Shown one piece after another: positions 33,457-45,847 of a stretch of 64,000 nt of DNA. Every line of letters begins with the position of its first letter. Position 1 is the stretch's first letter. The translations under genes were made by a program, and so were the position numbers. Origin of the DNA: Apostichopus japonicus (lineage: Eukaryota > Echinodermata > Holothuroidea > Aspidochirotida > Stichopodidae). The stretch spans positions 26,396,376-26,460,375 of the forward strand of contig NC_092567.1 in the NCBI RefSeq assembly GCF_037975245.1, in the 5' to 3' direction. The notes under the pieces were generated by a model. It was not told where the DNA came from and made no database searches. It worked only from the letters and a program-made list of their open reading frames with translations.

Positions 33457-34611
33457 GGTGAGTACCTAAATTTTAGTTCCGATTTTATCTGTGACATTGC
33501 CGTCGTCACCAGTCGTACTAAAGATTGTATTTTCTGGTGTAAAACATTTTTTCTACAATATACCACAATGTGGAGTCATTTCACAGTTAAATGAGGTTAT
33601 TTTTGGCCTGCTAAAAATGAGACCCTAAAAGTGTTGCTAGGGTCTTTTACTTTTATTCTATCGTATACACCGCACGAAGCGATCAGTGCTTAGGCTTCGC
33701 AATCGCACTAACAAAGCTACTGAGTACACAGCATTTGTCAGTAGCCTAGCCTATGTATATTAACTTGTTATAGCAGTAATACGTACACAAAACTATCCTA
33801 CATCTTACAGGTGTGCATACGCACAGGGTAAATAATGAATATGATTTGGAGTAGGCCCAGGAGTGCGTGTGCCAACATAGTGTGTTGGTAAGTTACTAAG
33901 CCTAGTCATAGGGTACCAATTTAGAATTAGTGACACACTCCATAATATTACTAGTTATTACCTAAAGTAACCTATTTCTCTTATCCCAAAATTAAATCTG
34001 TCTGCTCACAGCCTCCTTGCTTATTTAGTAGTTAGGTGTCCCTGATTCTAAATGCTCCTAGCATAGTATTGTGTTCCTTCTTCTAAATTAGAGCCAAGTT
34101 GAGATCTAGAACTTAAGCAGTTGTATGAAGTTTTTGAAGTCGTAGCCTACACACAAACTTTCTTGAGGCCTACAATTTACAAAAGTACTATAGTACAAGC
34201 AATAGCCTAACTAATTCCTATACCAGGCTCCACCATTTCAGACATGTTTTTCTAATCTAAGAAGGCTACACCTAGGAGTAGGCATATAAGTGGGTAAATT
34301 TCTAAAGGCCAGCCATTAGCCATTAGCCTCCTGTAGGCTGTAGGAAAAGGTTCTTCTTAAAAATTCTGAGAGTGGTTAGATGTACAGGACTTGGAATCTG
34401 GTAATCAAAATGGGTCTCGAGAACTTCAGACCAGAGAACCTATATGTCACTTGCATAATGTTATTGTTGCCTTTGTTGGGGTGCCTGCTTTATTGGGCCT
34501 GCCACATGATACACTTTTACTTATTTTTCTTTCCACAGTATGAGTAGAAGCAAAGAGTCCATTATTAAGTCTACAGGTAGTGTATGGAAACCACAATGGA
34601 TTGCTTACATA
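33457..34611 (+). repeat. Segmental duplication, upstream block of unit C (part 1)
   Basis: Near-identical blocks recur at about 45848-46855 and 55337-56460. No domain-bearing ORF. An exon-like segment at 34539-34576 has a strong acceptor (TTTTTCTTTCCACAG) and donor (ACAG|GTAGTG) and would read MSRSKES. It is kept in the next copy but has a stop and no ATG in the third, so it is not called as a gene. Confidence 0.8.
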
Positions 34612-35439
34612 CACTCAAAAAAATGAAGTGTTGAAAAGTAATCGATAAGTGTCATATCAAACACTTCAGCCTAGCTCGTACAGGGACAACACCCTCCTTG
34701 CTAATTTTACACTTTCCGAGTGTTGAAAATCTAACACCTCGCTGGTGTTGAATTTATCAACTATTGCAGGTGTCATTGTCACACCCAGTCCCCTAAATTT
34801 AGCTCTTCAAAGGTGTTTATTACTCAGTTGATGGGAGAGCTGTAGTAACACCACATGTCTGGCTATTCTTACACTTTTTGCGTGTTGAATATAGCCAACA
34901 CCTTACTGATGTTCAATTGACACTTGCAGGTGAAATTGCAAACCCCAAATCCCATAAATATAACACTTACACTCAAAAAACGTGATACACAAGTTAAGTA
35001 AAATTATACTTAATTTTCATGTGAAATAAGAACACTAAAACATTTAAGTAAAAATTACTTAACTGCTGGTTTGTACAGTTTTACATGTTTATTATGTAAC
35101 ACAAATACAATACTGTTATGTAAATTTTGCCAGAGAAGTTTACATAGCACCCATTTAGTAAATATTTTATACAGGTTTTAGGTTAATTATTACCTAGTAA
35201 TTAGGTAAACAATATATGGATGCATGTTTGAATCGCTCACAGCAGAGAGGTACATTTAAGAGAGAGCAAAAAGCAATGACAACACAAACAATTCAGAATG
35301 TGCGATTTTCAGCAATTAAACACCCTACTACCTTCCTATTCCAGAGGTCCATATATTATATCCCATTAAATGTAAAATAAACAATTTAGGCTATAAAAGT
35401 ACTGTCTTGTGGAATGAAGTCAACTTAAAAGTGCCAACA

Positions 35440-35960
35440 TTTTCAATTGCTACAGTTCAGTTACTTGGTCTTTATTGTTTGCGCATACCTTTTGGTATTC
35501 CAGATTAAACACAAAGAAACAATTCTTCCCAAAGTCAATTTCAAATCATGCAACAACTTTAGAGAAATTCTGATCCATGGGATGAGAAAACATGGAGTGC
35601 TGTGTATGATGACTGCTACACTACAGTGACTATGTATTTGTTGTTGGCAAATGCCTTTTGGTATTCCAGATTAAACACAAGAAACAACTCTTCCCAAAGT
35701 CAATTTCAAATAGGCAACAACTTTAGATATATATGCTGATCCGTGGGATGAGAAAACGTAGAGTGCTGTCTCTGATGAATGCTACACTGCAGTTACTTTG
35801 TCTTTGTTGTTGGCTCGTGCCTTTGGTGTTCCAAATTAAACACAAAGAAACAACTCTTCCCAAAGACAATTCCAAATAAGCAACAACTTTACATTCATTC
35901 TGATCCGTGAGATGAGGAAACGTGGAGTGCTGTCTATGACAACTGCAGTTACTTTGTCTT
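35440..35960. repeat. Three tandem ~170-bp repeats inside the TIR transposon
   Basis: Copies begin at about 35450, 35635 and 35790. Each contains CCAGATTAAACACAAAGAAACAA-like text, CTTCCCAAAG(T/A)CAAT and a GTGGGATGAGAAAAC(A/G)T(G/A)GAGTGCTG segment. The repeat lies within the 3' part of the minus-strand gene below, so its C-terminus may be repeated or truncated. Confidence 0.75.
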
Positions 35961-36266
35961 TTTTGCTGGCACGGTAAGCATAAAAATCTCGAATCTGGTT
36001 GCACTTCACACCACCAGGCAACTGGTTGACAACTTTTTGGAAAAATTCCCAGGCACCGAAACTTGCAATTTGGTATAATTCAGATTTAACACGTAGAATG
36101 ATATGAAGCAACATCAATGGCTTCATAAATGTCCTCTGGGGTAGGGCATGTCTCTCGATGATCACAAATGACTGCTGAGGATGTATTTTGCTTCCTCCAA
36201 GAAGTAACACATATTGCTGAGGTCTTTCTGAAATCTTTTGCAAATAGAATTCCAAGTTGATGCTAC
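35836..36266 (-). CDS. Transposon-borne gene, exon 2 (unknown protein)
   Basis: The minus-strand exon starts after TTGTTACTTAG at 36266 with GSINLEFYLQKISERPQQ and contains SFVIIERHALPQRTFM and GAWEFFQKVVNQLPGG. The frame closes in the tandem-repeat region. The reading phase fits exon 1 at 37212-37269 exactly. I recall similar conserved 'uncharacterised' proteins with a helical SAM-like N-terminus in aquatic animals. That is from memory of style, not a search. It is not a recognisable transposase. Confidence 0.45.
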
Positions 36267-37211
36267 CTAAGTAACAAAGAAAAGAAAAGAAAATTCCCAT
36301 CATAATGTAGTTGTGTTAAAACATTCTTGGAGCATAAGCAGTTATTTACATGTACAGTACCCCTCATAAAACATTGACATTCCTAAAGAAAATGCACACA
36401 ATTTAATCAGTTGTGGTTGTCTTCTTCAAGCACATTTGAAACTAGAAAGCCAGATGGCCTATAGTGATTCCTTGTCAAAACAGGAACTTGCATTAAACTT
36501 TCATCAGACAATGTAGGCAACTTTTACAACCAATGCATCATGTTAACAATGCTTAAAACAATGCTCACTCCCATTGTATGCAATTGTGTAGATGGCTATG
36601 AACTATAACAGCTAGATCACTTCCATAATATCGCTAAATTATAGTTGGGCCTAGGTCTAAAAGTATCACCGATCCACATCAGCTTCGGCCTACTTGCTAC
36701 AACTTACAAGCTAAAATGGCAATTAGTGGTAATTATATATTGCATTACATGAATATATGTTTATCCCTTATTAAACATAGTACCAGCGTAACTATAGGCC
36801 CATGCCCGATGCTATTAAAAATGCATTGCCTTGAAATAGCCTAAGTATATCCTACTAGGCTAGTACTACTACTATTTAAAAAAGTGACTCGCAGGGTATA
36901 CGAAGTTACGGTTAACGCCCAAAAGGAATAGAATGCACTAGGTTACATAAAAGGCCTAGACCAAAGTCCTCCGTCCGTCCGTAGGCAATTCCGTTTAATT
37001 TTACTTGTATGTAGGTTACACAGATTCGTTGACAATTATGAGTTGACTATGACAAACAGCACCTAGCCTATTATATTAACTTATCGTATGACTTTAACGT
37101 TAGGTCTACGTAACGCAAGCGATTCAAATGCATTCGTCTACCCAACTTAGTCGTGGGTCTCTAAGCATATCTCGTTCTTTTCACGTTCACTTACATAATA
37201 TCAAAACATAC

Positions 37212-37269
37212 CTCCGAATTTTTCAATCAATTCTTCCAGGCCCCAGTCTCCTATAACGTCATTTTCCAT
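37212..37269 (-). CDS. Transposon-borne gene, exon 1 (SAM-like start)
   Basis: ATG at 37269 gives MENDVIGDWGLEELIEKFG and ends at the donor GAG|GTATGT in phase 1. Trp-Gly-Leu-Glu followed by an amphipathic helix resembles the opening of SAM-like domains. Joining to 36266 keeps the frame, but the rest of a SAM domain is missing, so an internal exon may lie in 36270-37210 or have been deleted. Confidence 0.45.
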
Positions 37270-37584
37270 GCCATTGTAGCTCGTTATCGCACACTGAATA
37301 CGTAACGTTATGTGGCTTGCACGTATATATGGCCGTGGTTACTATAGTACATTTAGTAACGGTAAATGTCAGTGGTTTAAACACTTAACTTGCACTAAGA
37401 ATCCAGCTGATGGGAGGTTTGACCAATCGGAATGCTCGAACTGAAAGTACACTTTCTGCAGGTGTAAAAAATACACGCTACTTGAATTATGTAACCCTAC
37501 TCAGGGTCAGAGTAACCCTTCAGGTGTAGGGTGAACGGTTACACCTGGAAAGTGTTCAAATTCAACACTCCATTTTTTTGCGTG

Positions 37585-40500
37585 TACTTACAACACATAT
37601 CAACCTCTTCCAACCTTTAGTCAACATTTTATGAAATTTTGTATGAAATTCTAGCACAATTTGCTTTCATGATGACCACCGTTGTCAACATTCAGTCTGT
37701 TTGCTGATTGCTGTTTGCTCATTGTTTATCATAAAAGGCTGAACAGGCTGGCACTAGCTGGTGATTATTTCAGCAATGTCAATTTTCATTGCTGATTTCT
37801 GGCTCCATAATTTTCACCACTAAATTCAAAGTGACAGAATTCAGAAAAGTAACACTTTTTTCAGTTTCCGATTTTTAGTGTTTGTATACATGTTCTAAAT
37901 ACTGTAGCTCGTCGCCAGCCTGTCAGATTGTTGTGGCTCTTATACATGTATATGCTTCTCACTGTTTGCCTTGTATTGGCCATATCAATAATAATACGTT
38001 ATCGTCACTACAGCATCAAGTCTTTCACGTCACCACTTGCCTTCTAATCAGTCACAGGCTTAATTCATTGTTCTTTTTCTTTGTGAAAGTGTGTTGTTTT
38101 ATTGATGTAACATTGTTGTACTGTTTGTTTGTGATTTGTCGCTCCTCACATTACAAGTACAGTTTTTCTGTCATGTTTTCATGTTTCCGTCCAATGCTGT
38201 GGTATAAAAGCTTCCACTGTAATGTTAGCATCCTATTTGCATCTTATTTTGGAGACCAAAACATGTTTTCTTGGTAAAGAGAATTTGTTTAAGTATTCAC
38301 CTTTTTCTTTTTTTTGAAGCAAGTAACCTAAAATTTCCACTTCTTACTACTGGTTGAAGATTGCCCAATACAGGAACAAAACAAGGAATATTTGATTTTC
38401 CACACAACAAGTAACTGCATGCAGAGTCTTCACTCATTTTTTTTGTAGATGGGGTAGGTTGAAGGAGAGTTGAGATGGTTATGTTAAAACGTGTGTAGTA
38501 TAACTCGCAGGCTTGAACACTGTGAACACTCTGCTTCCATGGAAAGTCCTATGCGTGTATTCTGTTTGAAGAAAAGTTCTTTTTTTAAATTCATTTTTGC
38601 ATTTATATATCTTGATTCATTGAAAGATATTTTCAAAATATTATAGTAATGGGTAATGGGAATTTAACTGCCTCAAGACAAGTTACCAGTGGTTCTTCTC
38701 CTAATGACTTGCAAACTTGTTTCATATCTTTTGCACAATAATTTGTATGTTAGTCTTTGCGAAAGTGGTCATATCCATTTATTACTTAAAAGTTGAGTTT
38801 TTGGCCTTTTTCTATAATTTGCCTACATACTGGTAGCTTTCCTGTACCTTTGCTTATAAAGAGATCAAAATTCTATATTTATCAAAACCTTTATATATGC
38901 ATAAAGTCACTGCACATCTTGTATTGCGGATATGTTCAGTTTTTTTCACTTATAATAACCAAACATAATGCAACATGAAATACTCTTGCCTGGTGGGTGC
39001 AATCGCATCCCATGGATGCTTTTTTAAAACTTTGGTTTACCCTTGCCAAAGAGGACGACTTGCTCTCTTGCAAATCCTCCTGTAAGTACTGTAGAATTAT
39101 GTCTGTAATCATTGTATCACTTGATTCTATGCTTTCTAGCAGTAGTACTATAATTTTACTTTTGTCAGTTTCAAAGAGTTCACATAAGTATACCATTTCA
39201 TTTAAAAGATATTTCTGTTTCCTTTTTTGTTCATTGGAGATAGAACTACATAGAGCAGCCATATTACTTTTATCAAAGTGGTCACACTTATGTGCTTGTG
39301 TTCATGCACAAGTCTCTTAGCTTTGGTTCCCTTTTGGTCATTACTTGTACAATTGAACAGCCATAAATTTTTATCAGTGTCAAAGTGGTCACCGAAAACA
39401 TATGCTTTCTTTCATTTTTATTATCAATAAAACAAACATATTTCATTTTTCAGCATGAAAAGTGGATGATTTAATTGTCATCAAAATATTCTATCAATGA
39501 ATGAAAATGTTGAAAAGGAATTCAATCTTGTATTTTTTGCTTTGATGGTGTGATTCATTGTCAGCCTATGATTAAATAGATAAGCAACCAGGTGTTAAAA
39601 AAATGAAACGTTCCCCATGGTGGATCGGGGGTGGGGGCGTTGATATGCTTGTATACTACAGAATAAACTACTTAAGCATTCCCATGAAATAAATTCATAA
39701 AGGCTATTGACTGCTTAACTTGGGGTATTGTGCCCACGAGCCTCACCTTAGTGTGCCCATCTGACCCACCACCCGTCTCCACTTCCCACCTCCCCTGCCA
39801 TAGCTTTCGACATGCGTGTATACTCTTTACCCCCACTAAGAGTTTATTTAATTTGAAATTGCATTTAACATTCTCTCTACTCATCCCTACCTACATCAGG
39901 AGAAATGCGCCAATATAAAACGATAGAATGCATTGTTTACACAAACGATCAAACCACGAGAGGAATTTTCAGCTGAAATACTGCGATAACATCAAGTCGA
40001 AATTCAATATGGCCGCCAGACACGCTAACGAAACGCATAATCTGCTTCTTTACGAACTGTGAATAGTCGTCTTAAGATGTTTGCCGTTCTGAATGCGACA
40101 AAATCAGAAAGGAATTTCACTTAACGTAATATTCTGGTCATTTCGAGTTGTTTTCAGGCTAAATCCTGTTTAAGGAATGATTCCCAAGCATCCTCCTGCA
40201 AGATCGTGGAACTGCTATGGAATTTCTTGGCCTAACTATTCCGGCAATATTTACGAAATTTCAACATAACATTCCACCTATATGCATTAAATATTTTTTG
40301 TTTGTACGCGCATGTGTCTTTTGTTGGCATTATGAAACATATTTGGCAATAAATGGTAATCGGAGAGCTCTATGCGTGCAGCCTTACCCGATCGACGTCA
40401 TTCAAACGTAATGATATTCGAAATCGGTAAAAACAATCGAAAGTCACGTGGGCAGATTTCCGGCTGTGTATAAGGTACTGATATGGTAAGTTGCATATTT
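37585..40500 (+). repeat. Segmental duplication, upstream block of unit C (part 2)
   Basis: Continues the block interrupted by the transposon. Copies are at about 46855-49790 and 56455-60985. It is AT-rich with scattered open frames on both strands. The best one (38936-39262, minus) is frameshifted in the third copy, which argues against coding. The 17-codon frame at 40010 (MAARHANETHN...) is kept in all three but is tiny. Confidence 0.8.
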
Positions 40501-40651
40501 ACTTCCATTGTTAATATTGCTGTGGTTGCTGAACAGTACTGTTACAATACACAGATGTGAGAACGAACTCACAGGGCCAAAAGCGGTGTTTGAATTACAT
40601 TAAAAATATTTCAACACTACTATTCCATCGTTGATCAACATTTACAAGAAG
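40501..40651 (+). promoter_or_regulatory. LRAT-C promoter core and non-coding exon 1
   Basis: TATA-like GTATAAGG near 40470, palindrome AACAGTACTGTT at 40532-40543, GTTGATCAAC, then the donor GAAG|GTAAGT at 40651. The donor lies in a potential hairpin: 40649-40664 pairs with TAAGCATACCTT at 40679-40690. The intron ends at the acceptor TTTTTAAG at 41779. Confidence 0.6.
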
Positions 40652-41806
40652 GTAAGTATGCTTATGTTGTTCTAGATTTAAGCATACCTTCTCAAATCTC
40701 AATGACATCCTACTGTAAATCTCAGGTAATCTCAATTCTTCCCCTTTAACGATTACTATCGATATTCGTGATAAAATGTGAGGTATTTCAATCAATCATC
40801 TTTGAAAAGCTAAACTTCTGCAATGTATATGACAGAATTATTCTCCTATTTATCAAAAGAGTAGCACTGCTTTATAGACTTATACAAATGGAATATTACT
40901 CAAATGAAGCTCTCTATTTTGCACAAATCTTGTACAACTTTTATTTCGATGTAAGATTAACCGTCTTCTAAAACTGTATAATTTAACGGAATCCAGTTGT
41001 TTCAGTCAATCATATGAAAACAATGTTTGTGTAGGCTATATACTCGTACTGGTCTTGAAGCCTCCTCATAGAAAATGTCTCATTCATCCATTTTAAAGGC
41101 ATTGAAAACTCGCCTCAAACAGCTGGCCGCCATCTTTAAAAAGCTAACTTTTCGTTGCTTGCAAGTGAAGTTTTCTGCTTGTCGCCAAAAAATGCAGAGA
41201 GTAATGAAACGTGATACCCTGTTATCTTTAGCTGGAGGTGAGATGTCCATCGCTGTAGCGTTTGTACAATGTGCTGTGGGTATTGACCGCAGCTGTTTGT
41301 ACTGACTGTACACTAGTGTCTAATTACCGACGGTAGCAAGCTGTGTGTGTATTTTCTGGGATCGATGGTGGTGTCTAAAATTTCTGTTACACCTCCTTCG
41401 AAACTAGGTCAGATTACCGTCATTAGACGTTTCTTTTAGCGCGAGTCTTCACACCCTTTAAGGAACTTTTAGGGAAAGAAAACAAACAGACTTGTAACTT
41501 GTAAATCGCCTGCTTCTTTGAATTACTGTATAAACATACGCTGACTATTTCCTACTAAGTTGCCGTTAAGCATAGACAGGATAGGACGATATCCTATTAT
41601 GAAAGGGTACACGTGCTCAGAGCAGAATCGAAGTCATTAAACAGCTTACATAGTTCTTGCTTGTGTCGATATTGTACAATGGTTTGTCTCATTGTGAGAA
41701 TAATTCAAACAAAAAGCAAAGAAAAAAAAAAAAGAATTGGCTTCGGTAATCCTCATTTCATTTCGTTTTTATTTTTAAGGAAAGGATAATTTCTACCTAT
41801 TCAGTC

Positions 41807-42190
41807 ATGTACCACCGCATAGTAAGAATGGCTGTCCGACATCAGGACTCAACGGTAGAGTATATTCGAGACTTGGCTCCTGGTGATCACGTGGTTCTAT
41901 ATCGATGGTTTCTGCATCCACGATGTCACATGATAGTCACGGAAATCGACGAAAACAGCAACAAATTGACGGTTATAAGATTTACTTATCAAGACGGTGT
42001 TATCGAACATACCATACCTTTCAAGACACCCGTGTTCAAGGTACACCATGACAATGCCTTTGATCCTGATGAGGTCATTACTCGCGCAAGGGATCGCAAT
42101 ATGCCAAGTCAGGGATACGACCTGCTAAAGTTTAACTGCAAACATTTCGCTTTTTGGTGTAAAACTGGTGTAATCCCACGTGAAGCTTAG
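41807..42190 (+). CDS. LRAT-domain (H-rev107/PLAAT-type) protein, copy C
   Basis: 127 residues with the triad His41, His68 and Cys111. The segment after FKV reads HHDNAFDPDE, one residue shorter than in B and E, and shared with D and (in part) the inverted copy A. It differs from D at only about four residues. There is a single coding exon with no membrane segment. A 76-codon frame in the intron (41075-41305) is broken in D and E and is not a gene. Confidence 0.9.
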   Translation: MYHRIVRMAVRHQDSTVEYIRDLAPGDHVVLYRWFLHPRCHMIVTEIDENSNKLTVIRFTYQDGVIEHTIPFKTPVFKVHHDNAFDPDEVITRARDRNMPSQGYDLLKFNCKHFAFWCKTGVIPREA

Positions 42191-42500
42191 ACTGTTATCC
42201 AAACTCGCTTAATGAAAAGCTTGATACCTCCAGGCTACCCTCCACCCCTTTACTCACGTCACTGATCATGATCTATACAACCCATCATCTATGTTTTGTT
42301 TAGCAAATTTGTGGCGTTGGTAAACTAATGTATTATTCTCGATTGTATTAATGAAATCTGTCTTTATTATAAGAAAATATTTGACAATTGACTGTGATGT
42401 TCAAGAATAACTTGATCAAGATAGAAAAATTTGATTGTACTTGAAAATATTTGCCAGCAGTTAGTTTCACTTTGCCACTCAAACTGATATAAGGGCAGCC

Positions 42501-42540
42501 AAAGTCCGATAACCTACCATTACGCCGTCGGACTTTTTTT
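42501..42540 (+). terminator. Conserved hairpin plus T-run downstream of LRAT-C
   Basis: The same nine-base-pair stem (AAAGTCCGA/TCGGACTTT) and T-run as downstream of B. Function unknown in a eukaryotic setting. Confidence 0.4.
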
Positions 42541-42769
42541 GTGACGTGAATGCTATACTATTCTGCAGGTTTACTTTCAATGTGATTTAGTATCCACATA
42601 AATATACTTAAAATATGTGTAACCAACAGGGGCTTGTTGACAGTTTCATTGTATATTTTACCCTATTTGCTGCTTGAATGTATTTATATACGGATTATTA
42701 TATTATTGTTTATTCCCTTAACTGCTTAATTTACTGTCTTATATACTACTCTATGATACATGACTTTAG

Positions 42770-42918
42770 TTTATCGCCAGGGTGTAGTGTTTCAACATGT
42801 GTACTGGCTAGGTTTATCGCTATGGTGTACTGTTTCAACATGTGTACTGGTAGTATGTTTATCGCTAGAGTGTACTATACATGTGTACTGGCTCGGTTTA
42901 TCACTGTAAGGGTGTACT
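42770..42918 (+). repeat. 43-bp minisatellite, unit C
   Basis: Three to four units of TTTATCGC(T/C)AGGGTGTA...CAACATGTGTACTGGCTAGG. Confidence 0.8.
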
Positions 42919-43625
42919 AAGGAAAGGAGGTTCTACAAGGAAGAACACTGCAGCATGCAGTATGGTGATTACGTCTCCTACACATTTATGTGGTGAACAT
43001 TGGTCATAGCAACAGTGCAGGGGATTGTGGGAAATTTGATCAATTAAGTTAAGTATTTATTTATGCAATATCTTGGGTTCGGAACAAAGAGATCTAATAG
43101 GAGAGCTTTGTCTGTTACTGATATATTCGTGGAGCTGGAAGGTGAATTTGGGTTGGAGGTTTTGTGGGGGGTTTGGAAGATAGTTGGAAGCTGTTTGGGT
43201 GGGGGGGGGGGGGGTTAATATAGAGAAATTGAGCTGCTGGAACCGAGCCTGGTGTAGGAGGAAGTTTATTTGTTTGAAGAACTTTTGATCCTGATATACA
43301 TTAATAATTATCACATATTCCATACAGCGATATTTATGTTTGCATAATTTGTCTCTTGGAACTGTATTTCCAAACAACTCTATATATCTACCTATGATAT
43401 TACTTCAACGTTCCCTACATCAACCAAACCCTTGGTACTTTTAATGATTGTTATATCGCATTACTGTATTCCCTGATCTAGAGAATCGGGGGGGGGGGGG
43501 GTTGCGGTCGCTGTTTTATACCTTATATTGGAACAAACAAACAGGATATTGCCCCCATCGCTTACCCAGAAGTCTATTGGAGTGCCAGCCGTACCTACAA
43601 ATAAAAATTATTATCCATCTTGGAG

Positions 43626-43737
43626 AATTGCAGAATACCCCGCAACTCACTCACTCAGGAACGACAATGCATTGTCGATTATAGGTACTTCCGGTCATAA
43701 CCTGTGAGATCCAATAGTTGCGGGGTATTCTGCAATT
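43626..43737. repeat. 112-bp foldback (MITE-like) element, unit C
   Basis: Same 22-bp arms and length as at 31880-31991. Confidence 0.8.
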
Positions 43738-44320
43738 AGGCAAATATGATTTCATTTTTGAGGCGGCCACCATATTATTGTGTTTAATATATATTATTTA
43801 AGTTTGGATAATCTAATGTTATGCCGTATCTCATGCTGTTGGCCGAGAGTTGGAAATTCATTGTATTTTGTTTATTAATATCCTGTAAAATGTTCGTATT
43901 ATAATTTTCTTTCCTTAAAGTTGATGTGTTTGTATTCTTTTCGGGTATGTTCATATGTTGCCAATCAAATTCAACCCCACGGTCCCACATTTTAACAGAT
44001 CTTTCCCTGTAAAGCAAGTCATTTGCGTGTTTTACCCATTAAAATTAATCAGCGGCTGTGTTCTGCCTTAGCAGATCAACTTCTTTAAAAGTTAAAGCCA
44101 GCTTCATCATACATTTATGGTTACAGTTTTGTGCGAGAAGAGATATGACAAGTAGTTGTAAGTTGACGAGGTCACCAGTTTCTATCCTCACCACCAATTC
44201 CAATTCAGCACAAACACTTAGTCTGTAAATTCTTTAAAATGTTCACTTTCACAGAACGAAAGATCGCAAATAGTTGCTAAGAGCCTATACATTATGAGCA
44301 TCAAAATTCACTACTCGAAC

Positions 44321-45090
<770 letters not shown>

Positions 45091-45589
45091 GTTAGTGCGA
45101 CTGTCATTTATCGGCATGAGTTTCGTGCGTTCCATTTTTTTGCCATCCATTCAGAACACATAGTTGTCTTCACCATGTGAATTCAGTTATTAACATATCC
45201 TCTGAGTAGCACAGAGAATTCTGCCCCTTAAGTCCCTGTACCTATTGATCAAGGACTCAATCATGACTGACAAATGTACATCCGTACCCACAACTGTGCA
45301 CGTTACTAATGATATACGGTATCATCTCCCATGTGCCTTGTTTCCATGTCGCATGTACACCTAGACGATATTCCAATGTCCAATGACTTTGCAGAAGTAG
45401 CTAATATTGATAAATTAGGTGAAATGTACCCCTTTGTGGATAGTTGACACTGATGCCATGTCATACAATTATCATATTCATTTTTAGCAACCACAGGTTC
45501 GTCACATCATAAGGTAACAACAAAACCAAACTTTTCGTGATCAACACACTAAGTTGTTCTCGACGACCCTTATTTGATAAATGTTATTA

Positions 45590-45805
45590 CAGATGTAACT
45601 ATTTACAATGAGTAAAGCTATTTGCAGCCTACTAATTAGTTTTGTATCCTTATGGCATATTTGATACCCCTATGAGTAGAGTTATTCACAGCCTACATAT
45701 TTGATACCCATATGAGTAGAGTTATTGACAGCCTATACTTATTAGTTTTATAGCCTTATGGCATATTTGATACCCCTATGAGTAGAGTTATTTACCAGTC
45801 GGAGA
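45590..45805 (+). repeat. 64-bp minisatellite, between units C and D
   Basis: About three units of TATTAGTTTTGTAGCCTTATGG...CCCCTATGAGTAGAGTTATTCACAGCCTACT. Confidence 0.8.
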
Positions 45806-45847
45806 TCTGACATCAAGAAAAAAAAACCCCGTTATTGCGCAATGATT

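Larger units (their letters stand above)
34612..37584. mobile_element. ~3-kb DNA transposon with TIRs carrying a spliced gene
   Basis: The ends are 22-bp imperfect inverted repeats starting CAC(T/G)CAAAAAAATG. TA is present at both junctions, and the two paralogous units keep the uninterrupted site (about 46850 and 56455). Subterminal GGTGT/ACACC-rich motifs lie at both ends. A second TIR-like start, ACACTCAAAAAACGTG, at about 34972 suggests nesting or an older end. The CAC start with 2-bp TA duplication allows a CACTA-like or other superfamily; I do not assign one. No DDE transposase is recognised. Confidence 0.8.

Noticed and set aside
38936-39262. 108-codon minus-strand frame, partly kept at 48129-48386
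   Set aside because: The third paralogous block (about 58020-58260) breaks it by frameshift, and the plus strand is equally open, so block conservation explains it.
40010-40065. 17-codon frame MAARHANETHN in all three upstream blocks
   Set aside because: Too short, no splice or expression evidence, and kept no better than its surroundings.
41075-41305. 76-codon frame MSHSSILKALKT in the LRAT-C intron
   Set aside because: Copy D has an extra A that shifts the frame, copy E has an early stop, and it lies between the exon 1 donor and the exon 2 acceptor.
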